Positions 8,564 through 18,187 are shown, counted from the stretch's first letter. The stretch is DNA of 64,000 nucleotides from Variovorax beijingensis (GCF_007828835.1 NZ_VIVL01000001.1:496001-560000); one strand, 5' to 3'. Translations and numbers: made by a program. The notes: generated by a model not told the origin, from the sequence alone.

Positions 8564-8568
8564 CGCAG

Positions 8569-8591
8569 GCTTCGCTTCAAAAAGGCGAAGC
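8569..8591 (+). other. Hairpin at the predicted 5' end of the spc mRNA
   Basis: The inverted repeat GCTTCGC-ttcaaaaag-GCGAAGC starts almost exactly at the predicted transcription start. It could protect the mRNA end or be a regulatory target. There is no long T-run after it, so it is not an obvious terminator. Confidence 0.5.
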
Positions 8592-8706
8592 TTTCAGCCC
8601 AAAGCGGAAGTGCCTCGAGTGGTTCGAGGTGCGGACGACGGGCCCAAGACTGACCGCAGCGTTTCCCTCCCGGAGGCGCATCGGTACAAGTTGGGAACTA
8701 CTAGCA

Positions 8707-9075
8707 ATGATCCAAACTGAATCCCGGCTCGAAGTGGCCGACAACACAGGCGCGAAGTCCGTCCTGTGTATCAAGGTGCTCGGTGGCTCCAAGCGGCGTT
8801 ATGCCAGCGTGGGCGACGTCATCAAGGTGAGCATCAAGGAAGCCGCTCCGCGTGGTCGCGTCAAAAAGGGCGAGATCTACAGCGCAGTGGTGGTCCGCAC
8901 CGCCAAGGGCATCCGTCGCGCCGACGGTTCGCTCGTCAAATTCGATGGCAACGCAGCCGTGTTGCTCAACGCCAAGCTGGAGCCGATCGGCACCCGCATC
9001 TTCGGACCGGTGACGCGCGAGCTGCGCACCGAAAAGTTCATGAAGATCGTGTCGCTGGCCCCCGAAGTTCTCTAA
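8707..9075 (+). CDS. rplN: 50S ribosomal protein L14
   Basis: 122 residues beginning [19 protein letters not shown], the universal L14 start, with the conserved [15 protein letters not shown] and [10 protein letters not shown] segments. The frame is open further upstream, but the ATG at 8707 gives the family length. L14 sits at the interface of the ribosomal subunits. It is the first gene of the ribosomal cluster here; in many Proteobacteria it follows rpsQ of the S10 operon, but the preceding gene is an unrelated lipoprotein on the opposite strand. Confidence 0.98.
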
Positions 9076-9088
9076 GGACAACAACGCC

Positions 9089-9421
9089 ATGAACAAGATT
9101 CGCAAAGGCGACCAGGTCATCGTGTTGGCCGGGCGCGACAAAGGCAAGCGCGGCACCGTCTCGCTGCGCAAGGATGATTCGCACCTCGTCGTCGAGGGCG
9201 TGAACATCGTCAAGAAGCACGCCAAGCCGAACCCCCTCAAGGGTACGACCGGCGGCATCGTCGAGAAGACCATGCCCATCCACCAATCCAACGTGGCGAT
9301 CTTCAATGCCGCGACCGGCAAGGCCGATCGCGTGGGCATCAAGATCACCCAGGGTGCTGACGGCAAGCGCGTGGCTGTTCGCGTCTTCAAGTCCAGCGGC
9401 GACGAAATCAAGTTCGCCTAA
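9089..9421 (+). CDS. rplX: 50S ribosomal protein L24
   Basis: 110 residues starting [20 protein letters not shown], with the KOW motif in the first 35 residues. It is an assembly-initiating protein of the large subunit near the exit tunnel. It follows rplN by 13 bases and precedes rplE by 11 bases, in the standard spc order. Confidence 0.98.
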
Positions 9422-9432
9422 GAGGTACTCAC

Positions 9433-9972
9433 ATGGCACGTCTCCAACAACACTATCGCGAAAAGATCGCGAAAGACCTGACGGAAAAGTTCGGCTACAA
9501 GTCGCCGATGCAGGTCCCCCGCCTCACCAAGATCACGCTCAACATGGGCGTGGGTGAAGCTGTCGCCGACAAGAAGGTCCTCGACAACGCAGTTGCCGAC
9601 CTGACCAAGATCGCCGGCCAGAAGCCCGTGGTCACCAAGTCGAAGAAGGCCATCGCCGGTTTCAAGATCCGCGAAAACCAGCCGATCGGCTGCATGGTCA
9701 CGCTGCGTGGCGTGCAGATGTATGAGTTCCTGGACCGTTTCGTGACCATCGCGCTGCCGCGTGTTCGCGACTTCCGCGGCATTTCCGGCCGTGCGTTCGA
9801 CGGCCGTGGCAACTACAACATCGGCGTCAAGGAACAGATCATTTTCCCCGAGATCGAATACGACAAGGTCGATGCCCTGCGCGGTCTCAACATCAGCATC
9901 ACGACGACGGCCAAGACCGACGAAGAAGCCAAGGCGCTTCTCGCTGGTTTCCGTTTCCCGTTCAAGAACTGA
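9433..9972 (+). CDS. rplE: 50S ribosomal protein L5
   Basis: 179 residues with [20 protein letters not shown] at the start and the conserved [16 protein letters not shown] and [20 protein letters not shown] segments. L5 binds 5S rRNA in the central protuberance. The length equals the bacterial norm. It precedes rpsN by eight bases. Confidence 0.98.
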   Translation: MARLQQHYREKIAKDLTEKFGYKSPMQVPRLTKITLNMGVGEAVADKKVLDNAVADLTKIAGQKPVVTKSKKAIAGFKIRENQPIGCMVTLRGVQMYEFLDRFVTIALPRVRDFRGISGRAFDGRGNYNIGVKEQIIFPEIEYDKVDALRGLNISITTTAKTDEEAKALLAGFRFPFKN

Positions 9973-9980
9973 GGCGCACC

Positions 9981-10286
9981 GTGGCTAAACAATCCCTGAT
10001 CCAACGCGAACTCAAGCGCGACAAGCTGGTCGCCAAGTACGCTGCGAAGCACGCGGAACTGAAGGCAATTTCCAACGACCTGAAGAAGAGCGACGAAGAG
10101 CGCGCTGCCGCCCGCCTGGGCCTGCAGAAGCTGCCGCGCAACGCGAACCCCACGCGCCAGCGCAACCGTTGCGAAATCACCGGTCGCCCCCGCGGCACCT
10201 TCCGTCAATTCGGTCTGGCCCGCGCCAAGATCCGCGAACTGGCCTTCAATGGCGACATCCCCGGTGTCACCAAGGCCAGCTGGTAA
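9981..10286 (+). CDS. rpsN: 30S ribosomal protein S14, long zinc-independent form
   Basis: 101 residues starting at GTG (9981). This is the long form without the CXXC zinc-ribbon cysteines; the conserved [19 protein letters not shown] and [13 protein letters not shown] segments are present. S14 is part of the 30S head. The alternative start codon is worth noting because it can lower translation relative to neighbours. Confidence 0.97.
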   Translation: MAKQSLIQRELKRDKLVAKYAAKHAELKAISNDLKKSDEERAAARLGLQKLPRNANPTRQRNRCEITGRPRGTFRQFGLARAKIRELAFNGDIPGVTKASW

Positions 10287-10306
10287 GCCAGGCAGGAGCA
10301 AACAAC

Positions 10307-10702
10307 ATGAGCATGAGTGATCCCATTGCCGACCTGCTGACGCGTATCCGTAACGCGCAGATGGTGGCGAAGCCCACTGTGTCGGTCCCGTCTTCCAAGG
10401 TGAAGATCGCGATCTCGCAGGTCCTGAAGGACGAGGGCTATATCGACGGTTTCCAGGTCAAGACCGAAGACGGCAAGTCCGAACTCGTCATTACCCTGAA
10501 GTACTACGCTGGCCGCCCGGTCATCGAGCGCATCGAGCGCGTGAGCCGCCCCGGCCTGCGCGTCTACAAGGCCAGTGCTTCCATTCCGCAAGTCCAGAAC
10601 GGCCTCGGCGTCGCGATCGTCACGACCCCCAAGGGCGTGATGACCGACCGCAAAGCGCGCGCTACCGGTGTCGGTGGCGAAGTGCTGTGCTACGTCGCCT
10701 AA
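10307..10702 (+). CDS. rpsH: 30S ribosomal protein S8
   Basis: 131 residues from the ATG at 10307, preceded by an AGGAG ribosome-binding site. It starts [18 protein letters not shown] and ends with the conserved [17 protein letters not shown]8 binds helix 21 of 16S rRNA; in Escherichia coli it is also the translational repressor of the spc operon at the L5 region. Whether a repressor site exists here cannot be judged by eye. Confidence 0.98.
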   Translation: MSMSDPIADLLTRIRNAQMVAKPTVSVPSSKVKIAISQVLKDEGYIDGFQVKTEDGKSELVITLKYYAGRPVIERIERVSRPGLRVYKASASIPQVQNGLGVAIVTTPKGVMTDRKARATGVGGEVLCYVA

Positions 10703-10726
10703 CCGAGACATCGAGGAGTAACTGAA

Positions 10727-11260
10727 ATGTCCCGAGTAGGAAAAATGCCGATCACCATCCCCGCAGGCGTGGATGTGTCGATCAAGGAAGACCAGATCAG
10801 CGTCAAGGGCACGGGCGGCACGCTCAACCTTGCGCGCAATCCCCTGGTCAAGGTCGTCAGCAACGACGGCAAGCTGAATTTCGAGCCCGCCAACGAGTCG
10901 CGTGAAGCGAACGCGATGAGCGGCACGATCCGTCAGCTGGTGAACAACATGGTGGTTGGCGTGACCAAGGGCTTCGAGAAGAAGCTCAACCTGGTCGGCG
11001 TCGGCTACAAGGCTGCAGCGTCCAACAACAAGTTGAACCTGCAAGTCGGCTATTCGCACCCGGTCAACATCGACATGCCGCAAGGCATCACGGTGGCCAC
11101 TGCGACCCCGACCGAAATCGTGATCAAGGGTGCTGACCGTCAGCGCGTTGGTCAAATCGCCGCTGAGATCCGCGCTGTTCGTCCGCCTGAGCCCTACAAG
11201 GGCAAGGGCATCCGTTATTCGGACGAGAAGATCGTGATCAAAGAGACCAAGAAGAAGTAA
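10727..11260 (+). CDS. rplF: 50S ribosomal protein L6
   Basis: 177 residues beginning [17 protein letters not shown], with the conserved C-terminal [16 protein letters not shown] and lysine-rich end. L6 lies near the sarcin-ricin loop and the GTPase centre. Standard position between rpsH and rplR, with a GAGGAG ribosome-binding site. Confidence 0.98.
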   Translation: MSRVGKMPITIPAGVDVSIKEDQISVKGTGGTLNLARNPLVKVVSNDGKLNFEPANESREANAMSGTIRQLVNNMVVGVTKGFEKKLNLVGVGYKAAASNNKLNLQVGYSHPVNIDMPQGITVATATPTEIVIKGADRQRVGQIAAEIRAVRPPEPYKGKGIRYSDEKIVIKETKKK

Positions 11261-11271
11261 GGGGCAGCAAA

Positions 11272-11640
11272 ATGATGTTGACCAAAAAAGCACAGCGTCT
11301 TCGCCGCTCGCGCCAGACCCGCATCCGCATCGCGACGCAGGGTGTGGCCCGTCTGACGGTGAACCGCACCAACCTGCACATCTATGCCACCGTCATCTCC
11401 GACGACGGCACCAAGGTGATCGCCACCGCATCGACGGCCGAAGCCGAAGTGCGCGCTGCGCTCGGCGGTTCGGGCAAGGGCGGCAATGCTGCCGCTGCAA
11501 CGGCCATCGGCAAGCGCATCGCTGAAAAGGCGAAGGCTGCCGGCGTCGAGAAGGTCGCCTTCGACCGCGCTGGTTTCGCGTACCACGGCCGCGTGAAGGC
11601 GCTGGCCGACGCTGCCCGCGAAGCCGGCCTGCAGTTCTAA
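11272..11640 (+). CDS. rplR: 50S ribosomal protein L18
   Basis: 122 residues; two consecutive ATG codons (11272 and 11275) make the exact start uncertain by one residue. It has the [15 protein letters not shown] and [23 protein letters not shown] segments of L18, which binds 5S rRNA with L5. It follows rplF by 11 bases. Confidence 0.98.
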   Translation: MMLTKKAQRLRRSRQTRIRIATQGVARLTVNRTNLHIYATVISDDGTKVIATASTAEAEVRAALGGSGKGGNAAAATAIGKRIAEKAKAAGVEKVAFDRAGFAYHGRVKALADAAREAGLQF

Positions 11641-11658
11641 ACGGACACGAGATTCAAA

Positions 11659-12177
11659 ATGGCAAAGATTCAAGCAAGAACGCAGAACGAAGGCCCTGAA
11701 GACGGTTTGCGCGAGAAGATGATCGCGATCAACCGCGTCACCAAGGTGGTGAAGGGTGGTCGTATCCTCGGTTTCGCAGCACTCACCGTCGTGGGCGACG
11801 GCGATGGCCGCGTCGGCATGGGCAAGGGCAAGTCCAAGGAAGTGCCCGCTGCAGTGCAGAAGGCGATGGAAGAAGCCCGTCGCAACCTGGCCAAGATCTC
11901 GATCAAGAACGGTACGCTGCATCACCGCGTGACGGGTCACCATGGCGCCGCTTCGGTCGTCATGATCCCCGCCCCGAAGGGTACCGGCATCATCGCCGGC
12001 GGCCCGATGCGCGCCGTGTTCGAAGTCATGGGCATCACCGACATCGTGGCCAAGAGCCACGGTTCGTCGAACCCCTACAACATGGTTCGCGCCACGCTCG
12101 ACGGGTTGAAGAACTCGACGACCGCGTCCGAAGTGGCTGCCAAGCGCGGCCTGACCGTCGAAGAAATCTTCGCCTGA
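11659..12177 (+). CDS. rpsE: 30S ribosomal protein S5
   Basis: 172 residues with the double-stranded-RNA-binding N-terminal domain ([19 protein letters not shown]) and the conserved [20 protein letters not shown] and [19 protein letters not shown] segments. S5 contributes to decoding accuracy and helicase activity at the mRNA entry site. Standard spc position. Confidence 0.98.
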   Translation: MAKIQARTQNEGPEDGLREKMIAINRVTKVVKGGRILGFAALTVVGDGDGRVGMGKGKSKEVPAAVQKAMEEARRNLAKISIKNGTLHHRVTGHHGAASVVMIPAPKGTGIIAGGPMRAVFEVMGITDIVAKSHGSSNPYNMVRATLDGLKNSTTASEVAAKRGLTVEEIFA

Positions 12178-12212
12178 GCGCAAGCTCTCGCAAGGCTGAA
12201 GGAAGCATTCAA

Positions 12213-12398
12213 ATGACGACGCAACAACAAACCCTCAAGGTGCAATTGGTCAAGAGCCCGATTGGCACCAAGGAATCGCATCGCGCGACCGTGCGTGGCC
12301 TCGGCCTGCGCAAGCTCAACAGCGTGAGCGAGCTGCAGGACACCCCGGCGGTGCGCGGCATGATCAACAAGATCAGTTATCTGGTCAAAGTTCTGTAA
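12213..12398 (+). CDS. rpmD: 50S ribosomal protein L30
   Basis: 61 residues, starting [20 protein letters not shown] and containing the family's [11 protein letters not shown] core. It is a small peripheral 50S protein, present in this position in the spc operons of most Proteobacteria. AAGGAAG before the ATG serves as ribosome-binding site. Confidence 0.97.
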   Translation: MTTQQQTLKVQLVKSPIGTKESHRATVRGLGLRKLNSVSELQDTPAVRGMINKISYLVKVL

Positions 12399-12409
12399 GA
12401 GAGACTGAT

Positions 12410-12841
12410 ATGGAACTCAATGGCATCAAGCCGGCAGCTGGCGCCAAGCACGCCAAGCGCCGTGTCGGCCGCGGTATCGGCTCCGGCATCGGCAAGACCG
12501 CGGGCCGCGGTCACAAGGGTCAGAAGTCGCGTGCAGGCGGTTTCCACAAGGTCGGCTTCGAAGGCGGTCAAATGCCGCTGCAGCGCCGCCTGCCCAAGCG
12601 TGGCTTCAAGTCGCACCTGCTGAAGTTCAACGCCGAAGTCACGCTGACTGCCCTCGAGCAGCTCGGCCTGGCCGAAGTGGACGTCCTGGCACTCAAGCAA
12701 GCCGGCCTCGTGGGCCAGCTCGCCAAGGTCGTCAAGGTCGTCAAGACCGGTGAACTCACCAAGGCCGTCAAGCTGACGGGCGTGGGTGCAACCGCTGGTG
12801 CCAAGGCTGCGATCGAAGCAGCCGGCGGCAGCGTCGCCTGA
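12410..12841 (+). CDS. rplO: 50S ribosomal protein L15
   Basis: 143 residues with the glycine-rich N-terminal extension ([20 protein letters not shown]) that penetrates the 50S core, and the [18 protein letters not shown] segment. It lies 11 bases after rpmD and 26 bases before secY, as in the usual operon order. Confidence 0.98.
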   Translation: MELNGIKPAAGAKHAKRRVGRGIGSGIGKTAGRGHKGQKSRAGGFHKVGFEGGQMPLQRRLPKRGFKSHLLKFNAEVTLTALEQLGLAEVDVLALKQAGLVGQLAKVVKVVKTGELTKAVKLTGVGATAGAKAAIEAAGGSVA

Positions 12842-12867
12842 TCACACTGGACTGAAAGAAGTTCTTC

Positions 12868-14181
12868 GTGGCAACTAACGCGGCAACGATCGCAAAGACA
12901 GGCAAGTTCGGCGACCTGCGTCGCCGGCTCGTCTTCTTGCTGCTCGCGCTCGTGGTCTATCGGATCGGCGCGCACATTCCTGTGCCGGGCATCAACCCGG
13001 ACCAGCTGGCGGCGTTGTTCCAGGGCCAGCAGGGCGGCATCCTGAGCCTGTTCAACATGTTCTCGGGCGGGGCGCTGTCGCGCTTCACCGTGTTCGCGTT
13101 GGGGATCATGCCGTACATCTCGGCGTCGATCATCATGCAGCTGATGACCTACGTGCTTCCGACCTTCGAGCAATTGAAGAAGGAAGGCGAGGCCGGCCGC
13201 CGCAAGATCACGCAGTACACGCGCTATGGCGCGCTCGGCCTGGCCCTGTTCCAGTCGTTCAGCATTGCAGTGGCGCTCGAGTCCTCGGCCGGCCTGGTCA
13301 TCTCGCCCGGTTTCGGCTTCCGCCTGACCGCCATGGTGAGCCTCACGGCAGGTTCGATGTTCCTGATGTGGCTCGGCGAGCAGATCACCGAACGCGGCCT
13401 GGGCAACGGCATCTCGATCCTGATCTTTGCAGGTATCGCGGCCGGCCTGCCCAATGCCATCGGCGGCCTCGCTTCGCTGGTGACGACCGGTGCGATGAAC
13501 CCGATCATTGCGCTGTTCATCATCGCGATCGTGGTGCTGGTCACCTACTTCGTGGTGTTCGTCGAACGCGGCCAGCGCAAGATCCTCGTGAACTATGCGC
13601 GGCGCCAGGTCGGCAACAAGGTCTATGGCGGCCAGTCGTCGCACCTGCCCCTGAAGCTGAACATGGCCGGTGTGATTCCGCCGATCTTCGCCTCTTCGAT
13701 CATCCTGCTGCCGGCAACGGTGGTCGGCTGGTTCAGCACCGGCGAAGGTGGTTTCGGCTGGATCAAGGACATTGCCGGCGCACTGCGTCCGGGCGAGCCG
13801 ATCTACGTGCTGCTGTACGCTGCCGCGATCGTTTTCTTCTGCTTCTTCTACACGGCGCTCGTGTTCAACAGCAAGGAAACGGCCGACAACCTGAAGAAGA
13901 GCGGCGCATTCATTCCGGGCATTCGTCCGGGTGACCAGACCGCTCGCTATATCGACAAAATTCTGGTTCGCCTGACGTTGGCCGGCGCGGTGTACATCAC
14001 CTTCGTCTGCCTGCTGCCCGAGTTCCTGATCCTGAAGTACAACGTGCCGTTCTACTTCGGTGGTACCTCCCTGCTGATCATCGTGGTCGTCACGATGGAC
14101 TTCATGGCCCAGGTGCAAAACTACATGATGTCCCAGCAGTACGAATCGCTGCTGAAGAAGGCCAACTTCAAGACATCGTAG
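12868..14181 (+). CDS. secY: Preprotein translocase subunit SecY
   Basis: 437 residues starting at GTG (12868). It is the ten-helix channel of the Sec translocon. Visible landmarks are [16 protein letters not shown] in the first periplasmic region, the plug-side [37 protein letters not shown] and the C-terminal [11 protein letters not shown] loop that docks SecA and the ribosome. It follows rplO with a GAAAGAAG ribosome-binding site. infA, which often follows secY in Betaproteobacteria, is not present between secY and rpmJ. Confidence 0.97.
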   Translation: MATNAATIAKTGKFGDLRRRLVFLLLALVVYRIGAHIPVPGINPDQLAALFQGQQGGILSLFNMFSGGALSRFTVFALGIMPYISASIIMQLMTYVLPTFEQLKKEGEAGRRKITQYTRYGALGLALFQSFSIAVALESSAGLVISPGFGFRLTAMVSLTAGSMFLMWLGEQITERGLGNGISILIFAGIAAGLPNAIGGLASLVTTGAMNPIIALFIIAIVVLVTYFVVFVERGQRKILVNYARRQVGNKVYGGQSSHLPLKLNMAGVIPPIFASSIILLPATVVGWFSTGEGGFGWIKDIAGALRPGEPIYVLLYAAAIVFFCFFYTALVFNSKETADNLKKSGAFIPGIRPGDQTARYIDKILVRLTLAGAVYITFVCLLPEFLILKYNVPFYFGGTSLLIIVVVTMDFMAQVQNYMMSQQYESLLKKANFKTS

Positions 14182-14245
14182 GGCTGTGTTGCAGTATTGA
14201 GTTCGGGCGGTAGACCGCCACGTTAAACAGTTTTAGGAGAATGAA

Positions 14246-14359
14246 ATGAGAGTTTCGGCTTCGGTCAAAACCATCTGCCGTAATTGCAAGGTCATCCGCC
14301 GTAAAGGTGTGGTGCGTGTGATTTGCACCGACCCGCGCCACAAGCAGCGCCAGGGTTGA
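14246..14359 (+). CDS. rpmJ: 50S ribosomal protein L36, zinc-binding form
   Basis: 37 residues, [20 protein letters not shown] continuing to the stop at 14357-14359. The zinc-ribbon ligands C-X2-C-X12-C-X4-H are complete, so this is the zinc-containing (C+) paralogue. A TAGGAGA ribosome-binding site precedes the ATG. It is too short for many gene finders. Position between secY and rpsM is standard apart from the missing infA. Confidence 0.96.
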   Translation: MRVSASVKTICRNCKVIRRKGVVRVICTDPRHKQRQG

Positions 14360-14382
14360 TTGAAGAGTATTAGAGGACGCAC

Positions 14383-14748
14383 ATGGCACGTATTGCTGGC
14401 ATCAACATTCCGCCGCACAAGCACGCTGAAATCGGCCTGACCGCCATCTTCGGCATCGGTCGCACCCGCGCCCGTCAAATCTGCGAAGCGAGCGGCATCG
14501 AATATTCGAAGAAGATCAAGGACCTGACCGACGCCGATCTCGAAAAGATCCGCGACCAGATCGCCTTGTTCACCATCGAAGGCGATCTGCGTCGCGAGAC
14601 GACGATGAACATCAAGCGTTTGATGGACATCGGCTGCTATCGCGGCTTCCGTCACCGTCGCGGCCTGCCGATGCGCGGCCAGCGCACGCGCACCAACGCC
14701 CGCACCCGCAAGGGTCCGCGCAAGGCTGCGCAGTCCCTGAAGAAATAA
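14383..14748 (+). CDS. rpsM: 30S ribosomal protein S13
   Basis: 121 residues, [20 protein letters not shown] at the start and the basic C-terminal [16 protein letters not shown] tail that reaches toward tRNA in the P site. It is the first gene of the alpha-operon part of the cluster. It precedes rpsK by 12 bases. Confidence 0.98.
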   Translation: MARIAGINIPPHKHAEIGLTAIFGIGRTRARQICEASGIEYSKKIKDLTDADLEKIRDQIALFTIEGDLRRETTMNIKRLMDIGCYRGFRHRRGLPMRGQRTRTNARTRKGPRKAAQSLKK

Positions 14749-14760
14749 GGATAGACCAGC

Positions 14761-15165
14761 ATGGCTAAAGCACCTGCAAACAACGCCGCACAGCGCGTTC
14801 GCAAGAAGGTTCGCAAGAACGTTGCGGACGGCATCGCCCACGTGCATGCCTCGTTCAACAACACCATCATCACGATCACCGATCGCCAGGGCAACGCCCT
14901 GTCGTGGGCTTCGTCGGGTGGCCAGGGCTTCAAGGGCTCGCGCAAGTCGACGCCGTTCGCTGCGCAGGTGGCTTCCGAAGTGGCCGGCCGTGCTGCTGTC
15001 GAACAAGGCATCAAGAACCTCGACGTCGAGATCAAGGGCCCCGGCCCCGGTCGCGAATCGTCGGTGCGCGCACTGGCTGCGCTCGGCATCCGGATCAATT
15101 CCATTGCCGACGTGACGCCCGTTCCGCACAACGGCTGCCGTCCCCAGAAGCGTCGCCGCATCTGA
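14761..15165 (+). CDS. rpsK: 30S ribosomal protein S11
   Basis: 134 residues with the conserved [20 protein letters not shown] and the C-terminal [19 protein letters not shown]11 forms part of the platform that contacts the Shine-Dalgarno helix. It is followed not by a short gap but by a strong intrinsic terminator before rpsD. Confidence 0.98.
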   Translation: MAKAPANNAAQRVRKKVRKNVADGIAHVHASFNNTIITITDRQGNALSWASSGGQGFKGSRKSTPFAAQVASEVAGRAAVEQGIKNLDVEIKGPGPGRESSVRALAALGIRINSIADVTPVPHNGCRPQKRRRI

Positions 15166-15180
15166 TCGTCAGTCCGCAAG

Positions 15181-15219
15181 GCGCAGCCGGCTTTTGAGCG
15201 GCTGCGCATTTGTTTTTTT
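15181..15219 (+). terminator. Intrinsic terminator between rpsK and rpsD
   Basis: The nine-base-pair stem GCGCAGCCG/CGGCTGCGC (15181-15189 and 15199-15207, nine-base loop) is followed by a T-rich tail (15209-15219) with seven consecutive T. It lies in the 130-base gap inside the alpha operon and should reduce or stop read-through into rpsD. Confidence 0.85.
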
Positions 15220-15295
15220 ACTAAGCCCACCGCCATCCGCGTCCTCGCCGATGGCTCCCGCAGGCAACTGCGGCAGATGACACAAAGGAAAAATC

Positions 15296-15919
15296 GTGGC
15301 ACGCTACCTCGGCCCCAAGGCCAAACTTTCCCGCCGTGAAGGCACCGATCTGTTCCTCAAGAGCGCCCGCCGCTCCATCCAGGACAAGGCCAAGTTCGAT
15401 TCCAAGCCCGGCCAGCATGGCCGCACTTCGGGTCAGCGCACGTCGGACTACGGCCTGCAGCTGCGCGAAAAGCAGAAGGTCAAGCGCATGTACGGCGTGC
15501 TCGAGAAGCAGTTCCGCCGCTACTTCGAGGAAGCCGACCGCCGCCGTGGCAACACCGGCGCCAACCTGCTGTTCATCCTCGAATCGCGCCTGGACAACGT
15601 GGTCTACCGCATGGGCTTTGGCTCGACGCGCGCCGAGGCACGCCAGCTCGTGTCGCACAAGGCGATCACGGTGAATGGCCAGTCGGTCAACATCCCGTCG
15701 TACCTGGTCAAGACCGGCGACGTGATCGCCGTTCGCGACAAGTCGAAGAAGCAGACCCGCATTGCCGAAGCGCTCCAGCTGGCCCAGCAAGTCGGTATTC
15801 CGGCCTGGGTCGAAGTGAACGCCGACAAGGCCGAAGGTACCTTCAAGAAGGTGCCCGATCGCGACGAATTCGCAGCCGACATCAACGAATCGCTGATCGT
15901 CGAACTGTACTCGCGCTAA
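15296..15919 (+). CDS. rpsD: 30S ribosomal protein S4
   Basis: 207 residues starting at GTG (15296) with an AAAGGAAA upstream. It begins [20 protein letters not shown] and carries the S4 RNA-binding domain ([19 protein letters not shown]). S4 initiates 30S assembly and, in Escherichia coli, represses translation of the alpha operon. Terminator hairpins lie on both sides of this gene, so it may be transcribed as a separate unit. Confidence 0.98.
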   Translation: MARYLGPKAKLSRREGTDLFLKSARRSIQDKAKFDSKPGQHGRTSGQRTSDYGLQLREKQKVKRMYGVLEKQFRRYFEEADRRRGNTGANLLFILESRLDNVVYRMGFGSTRAEARQLVSHKAITVNGQSVNIPSYLVKTGDVIAVRDKSKKQTRIAEALQLAQQVGIPAWVEVNADKAEGTFKKVPDRDEFAADINESLIVELYSR

Positions 15920-15930
15920 ACAGACGACAA

Positions 15931-15965
15931 CGGGCCGCGCTTCGCGGCCCGATTTTGATTTTTTT
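15931..15965 (+). terminator. Intrinsic terminator between rpsD and rpoA
   Basis: The stem CGGGCCGCG-ctt-CGCGGCCCG (15931-15951) is followed by a T-rich tail ending in seven consecutive T (about 15953-15965). It lies 11 bases after the rpsD stop. A second hairpin follows at 15969. Confidence 0.85.
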
Positions 15966-15968
15966 GTT

Positions 15969-15993
15969 CCCATCGGGAGGCACTCCCGACGGG
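15969..15993 (+). other. Hairpin in the rpoA leader
   Basis: The sequence pairs as CCC-a-TCGGGAG, loop gca, CTCCCGA-c-GGG, a ten-pair stem with one mismatch and no T-run. It is 55 bases before the rpoA start and is a possible leader structure for rpoA regulation. Confidence 0.5.
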
Positions 15994-16047
15994 TGCTTCA
16001 CCAGCCTTACCGGTGTAACGAGCCGGGGGTATTGAGAGGAAGTCTGC

Positions 16048-17037
16048 ATGCAAACCACCCTGCTGAAACCCAAGACCATCCAGGTCGAGCAACTTGCCGC
16101 CAACAAGGCCAAGGTCACGCTCGAGCCTTTCGAGCGCGGCTACGGCCACACGCTCGGCAACGCGCTGCGCCGCGTTCTGCTGTCGTCGATGGTCGGTTAT
16201 TCGGCCACTGAAGTCACGATCGCCGGCGTCCTGCACGAGTACTCGTCGATCGACGGCGTGCAGGAAGATGTCGTCAACATCCTGCTGAATCTCAAGGGCG
16301 TGGTGTTCAAGCTCCACAACCGCGACGAAGTCACGCTGAGCCTGCGCAAGGACGGCGAAGGCCCGGTGCTGGCATCGGACATCCAGACCCCGCACGACGT
16401 CGAGATCATCAACCCCGACCACGTGATCGCGCACCTGTCGCAAGGCGGCAAGCTCGACATGCAGATCAAGGTCGAAAAGGGCCGCGGCTACGTGCCCGGC
16501 ACGATGCGCCGCTACGCCGACGAGCCGACCAAGTCGATCGGCCGCATCGTCCTGGACGCCTCGTTCTCGCCCGTGAAGCGCGTGAGCTACACGGTCGAAA
16601 GCGCCCGTGTCGAACAGCGTACCGACCTCGACAAGCTGCTGGTCGAAATCGAGACCAACGGTGCGATCACCGCCGAAGACGCCGTGCGCGCCTCGGCTAA
16701 AATCCTGGTTGAACAGCTGGCCGTGTTCGCGCAGCTCGAAGGCGGCGAACTGGCTGCATTCGATGCACCGGCACCGCGCAGCGCACAGCAATTCGATCCG
16801 ATCCTGCTGCGCCCTGTCGACGAGCTCGAGCTCACCGTGCGTTCGGCCAACTGCCTGAAGGCCGAAAACATCTACTACATCGGCGACCTGATCCAGCGTA
16901 CCGAGAACGAGCTGCTCAAGACCCCGAACCTGGGTCGCAAGTCGCTCAACGAAATCAAGGAAGTGCTTGCCTCGCGCGGCCTGACCTTGGGTATGAAGCT
17001 TGAAAGCTGGCCGCCGGCCGGCCTCGACAAGCGTTGA
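16048..17037 (+). CDS. rpoA: RNA polymerase subunit alpha
   Basis: 329 residues. The N-terminal domain ([20 protein letters not shown] and [12 protein letters not shown]) dimerises and assembles beta subunits; the C-terminal domain (about residues 245-315, with [14 protein letters not shown] and [15 protein letters not shown]) binds UP elements and activators. GAGAGGAAG precedes the ATG. It is separated from rpsD by a terminator and a second hairpin, so it may have its own promoter. Confidence 0.98.
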   Translation: MQTTLLKPKTIQVEQLAANKAKVTLEPFERGYGHTLGNALRRVLLSSMVGYSATEVTIAGVLHEYSSIDGVQEDVVNILLNLKGVVFKLHNRDEVTLSLRKDGEGPVLASDIQTPHDVEIINPDHVIAHLSQGGKLDMQIKVEKGRGYVPGTMRRYADEPTKSIGRIVLDASFSPVKRVSYTVESARVEQRTDLDKLLVEIETNGAITAEDAVRASAKILVEQLAVFAQLEGGELAAFDAPAPRSAQQFDPILLRPVDELELTVRSANCLKAENIYYIGDLIQRTENELLKTPNLGRKSLNEIKEVLASRGLTLGMKLESWPPAGLDKR

Positions 17038-17047
17038 TTTTTGAATT

Positions 17048-17063
17048 GAGCCCATGAGGGCTC
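17048..17063 (+). other. Hairpin in the rplQ leader
   Basis: GAGCCC-atga-GGGCTC forms a six-pair stem, followed by the self-complementary GCCCGGGC and a GGCAG/CTGCC pair. There is no T-run, so this is a structured leader or processing site rather than a terminator. Confidence 0.4.
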
Positions 17064-17118
17064 GTGCCCGGGCAGTACCTGATACGGCTGCCTGTTTAAT
17101 AAAGTAAAGGAAAGCACC

Positions 17119-17517
17119 ATGCGTCACGGACACGGACTCCGCAAACTCAACCGCACCAGCTCGCACCGCCTTGCGATGCTGCAGAACATGATGAATTCGC
17201 TCATCGAGCACGAAGTCATCAAGACCACGGTCCCCAAGGCCAAGGAACTGCGCCGCGTCATCGAACCGATGATCACGCTCGCCAAGAAGCCCACGGTTGC
17301 CAACAAGCGCCTGGCTTTCGACCGCCTGCGCGACCGCGACAGCGTCGTGAAGCTCTTCGGTGAACTCGGCCCGCGCTTCGCAGCGCGTCCGGGCGGCTAC
17401 ACCCGCATCCTGAAGATGGGTTTCCGCGTTGGCGACAATGCACCCATGGCGCTGGTCGAACTGGTCGACCGTCCTGAAATTAAAGAAGAAGCCGCCGAGC
17501 AAGGCGCTGCTGAATAA
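17119..17517 (+). CDS. rplQ: 50S ribosomal protein L17
   Basis: 132 residues starting [20 protein letters not shown], with [20 protein letters not shown] near the C-terminus. L17 lines the exit tunnel region. It ends the alpha operon; an acidic tail ([13 protein letters not shown]) closes the protein. The stop overlaps the region of a perfect TATAAT that precedes the tRNA gene. Confidence 0.98.
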   Translation: MRHGHGLRKLNRTSSHRLAMLQNMMNSLIEHEVIKTTVPKAKELRRVIEPMITLAKKPTVANKRLAFDRLRDRDSVVKLFGELGPRFAARPGGYTRILKMGFRVGDNAPMALVELVDRPEIKEEAAEQGAAE

Positions 17518-17519
17518 GG

Positions 17520-17525
17520 TATAAT
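17520..17525 (+). promoter_or_regulatory. -10 box before the initiator tRNA
   Basis: A perfect TATAAT begins three bases after the rplQ stop and ends 10 bases before the mature tRNA 5' end. I see no convincing -35 at the usual distance inside the rplQ end, so its use is uncertain. Confidence 0.45.
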
Positions 17526-17535
17526 TCCATCTTGC

Positions 17536-17612
<77 letters not shown>

Positions 17613-17616
17613 ATTT

Positions 17617-17649
17617 AAAAGGCCCTTTGAAATTCAAAGGGCCTTTTTT
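17617..17649 (+). terminator. Intrinsic terminator after tRNA-fMet
   Basis: A 12-base-pair stem AAAAGGCCCTTT / AAAGGGCCTTTT with loop gaaattc, ending in six T residues. It closes the ribosomal/tRNA transcription unit. Confidence 0.9.
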
Positions 17650-17695
17650 CTTTGGCCGATGAGGATCTTCGGATCGGCAGATCCCTGCCTCCATG

Positions 17696-17721
17696 AAAAA
17701 TGCCCTCGCAATGAGGGCATT
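17696..17721 (-). terminator. Hairpin with T-run on the minus strand
   Basis: Read on the minus strand, AATGCCCTC-attgc-GAGGGCATT is followed by further T residues (five in all, two of them in the stem). It looks like a weak terminator for minus-strand transcription, possibly a marker of a decayed gene upstream. Confidence 0.45.
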
Positions 17722-18050
17722 CTTGTTTGTGGCCGGCGGCGGCTTATCGCAGGTATTCCGTAAGCAATGATCGACTTCTGGAACGCCAACTGCGCGTCGG
17801 CCTTGCGCAGCCTCTCGCGAAGCTCCTGCGGGTCCAGCGTGTCGATGTCGTCGGAGATCACGGACAGTGATCGACCGCACAAAGACTTTGCCCTCGAAGT
17901 TTCGATGTCGTCCTGCGACCGCCGCGTCCAGGCTACCGAAACCGAAAAATTCCTCCCGATCGCAGAGCGAGCCCACACGACCGCCGCATAAATTTCCTCA
18001 CGGCTCCCATCAAGCGGAAGATCTCCGCTGTCGATACCCGTTCGAGGCTT

Positions 18051-18080
18051 TCTCGGTGTTCGGCATGCCGAACACCGAGA
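18051..18080. repeat. 30-bp perfect palindrome
   Basis: The sequence is self-complementary over 30 bases with the centre between 18065 and 18066. The inner 18 bases are TGTTCGGCATGCCGAACA. Beyond the perfect core, pairing continues after a two-base insertion (CTTT against AAAG). The GTTCGnnnnnnCGAAC core resembles operators of IclR-type regulators; this is inference. Downstream, GAATTCGG occurs twice. Confidence 0.85.
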
Positions 18081-18187
18081 GAAAGCTACGGACGGAGAGG
18101 TGAATTCGGCACGTAGCGAATTCGGGGCGAGCCATCGGATGGGCATCCGCGTCACCCGCGCAGCGCGGCAGGGCCGCCAAGAACAGC

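Larger units (their letters stand above)
17650..18187. other. Accessory intergenic stretch without a confident gene
   Basis: About 540 bases with lower GC than the flanks. A minus-strand frame is open from 18155 to 17634; its central part (DTLDPQELRERLRKADAQLA, predicted helix) looks protein-like, but the frame runs through a minus-strand terminator-like hairpin at 17696-17721 and has no recognisable family. I do not call it a gene. The stretch also holds the 30-bp palindrome described separately. Confidence 0.5.

Noticed and set aside
17634..18155. Minus-strand frame with a helical segment, possible small gene
   Set aside because: Part of it looks protein-like, but it crosses a terminator-like hairpin and extends to the tRNA terminator. 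No family is recognisable and the frame may be disrupted, so I described the region instead of calling a gene.
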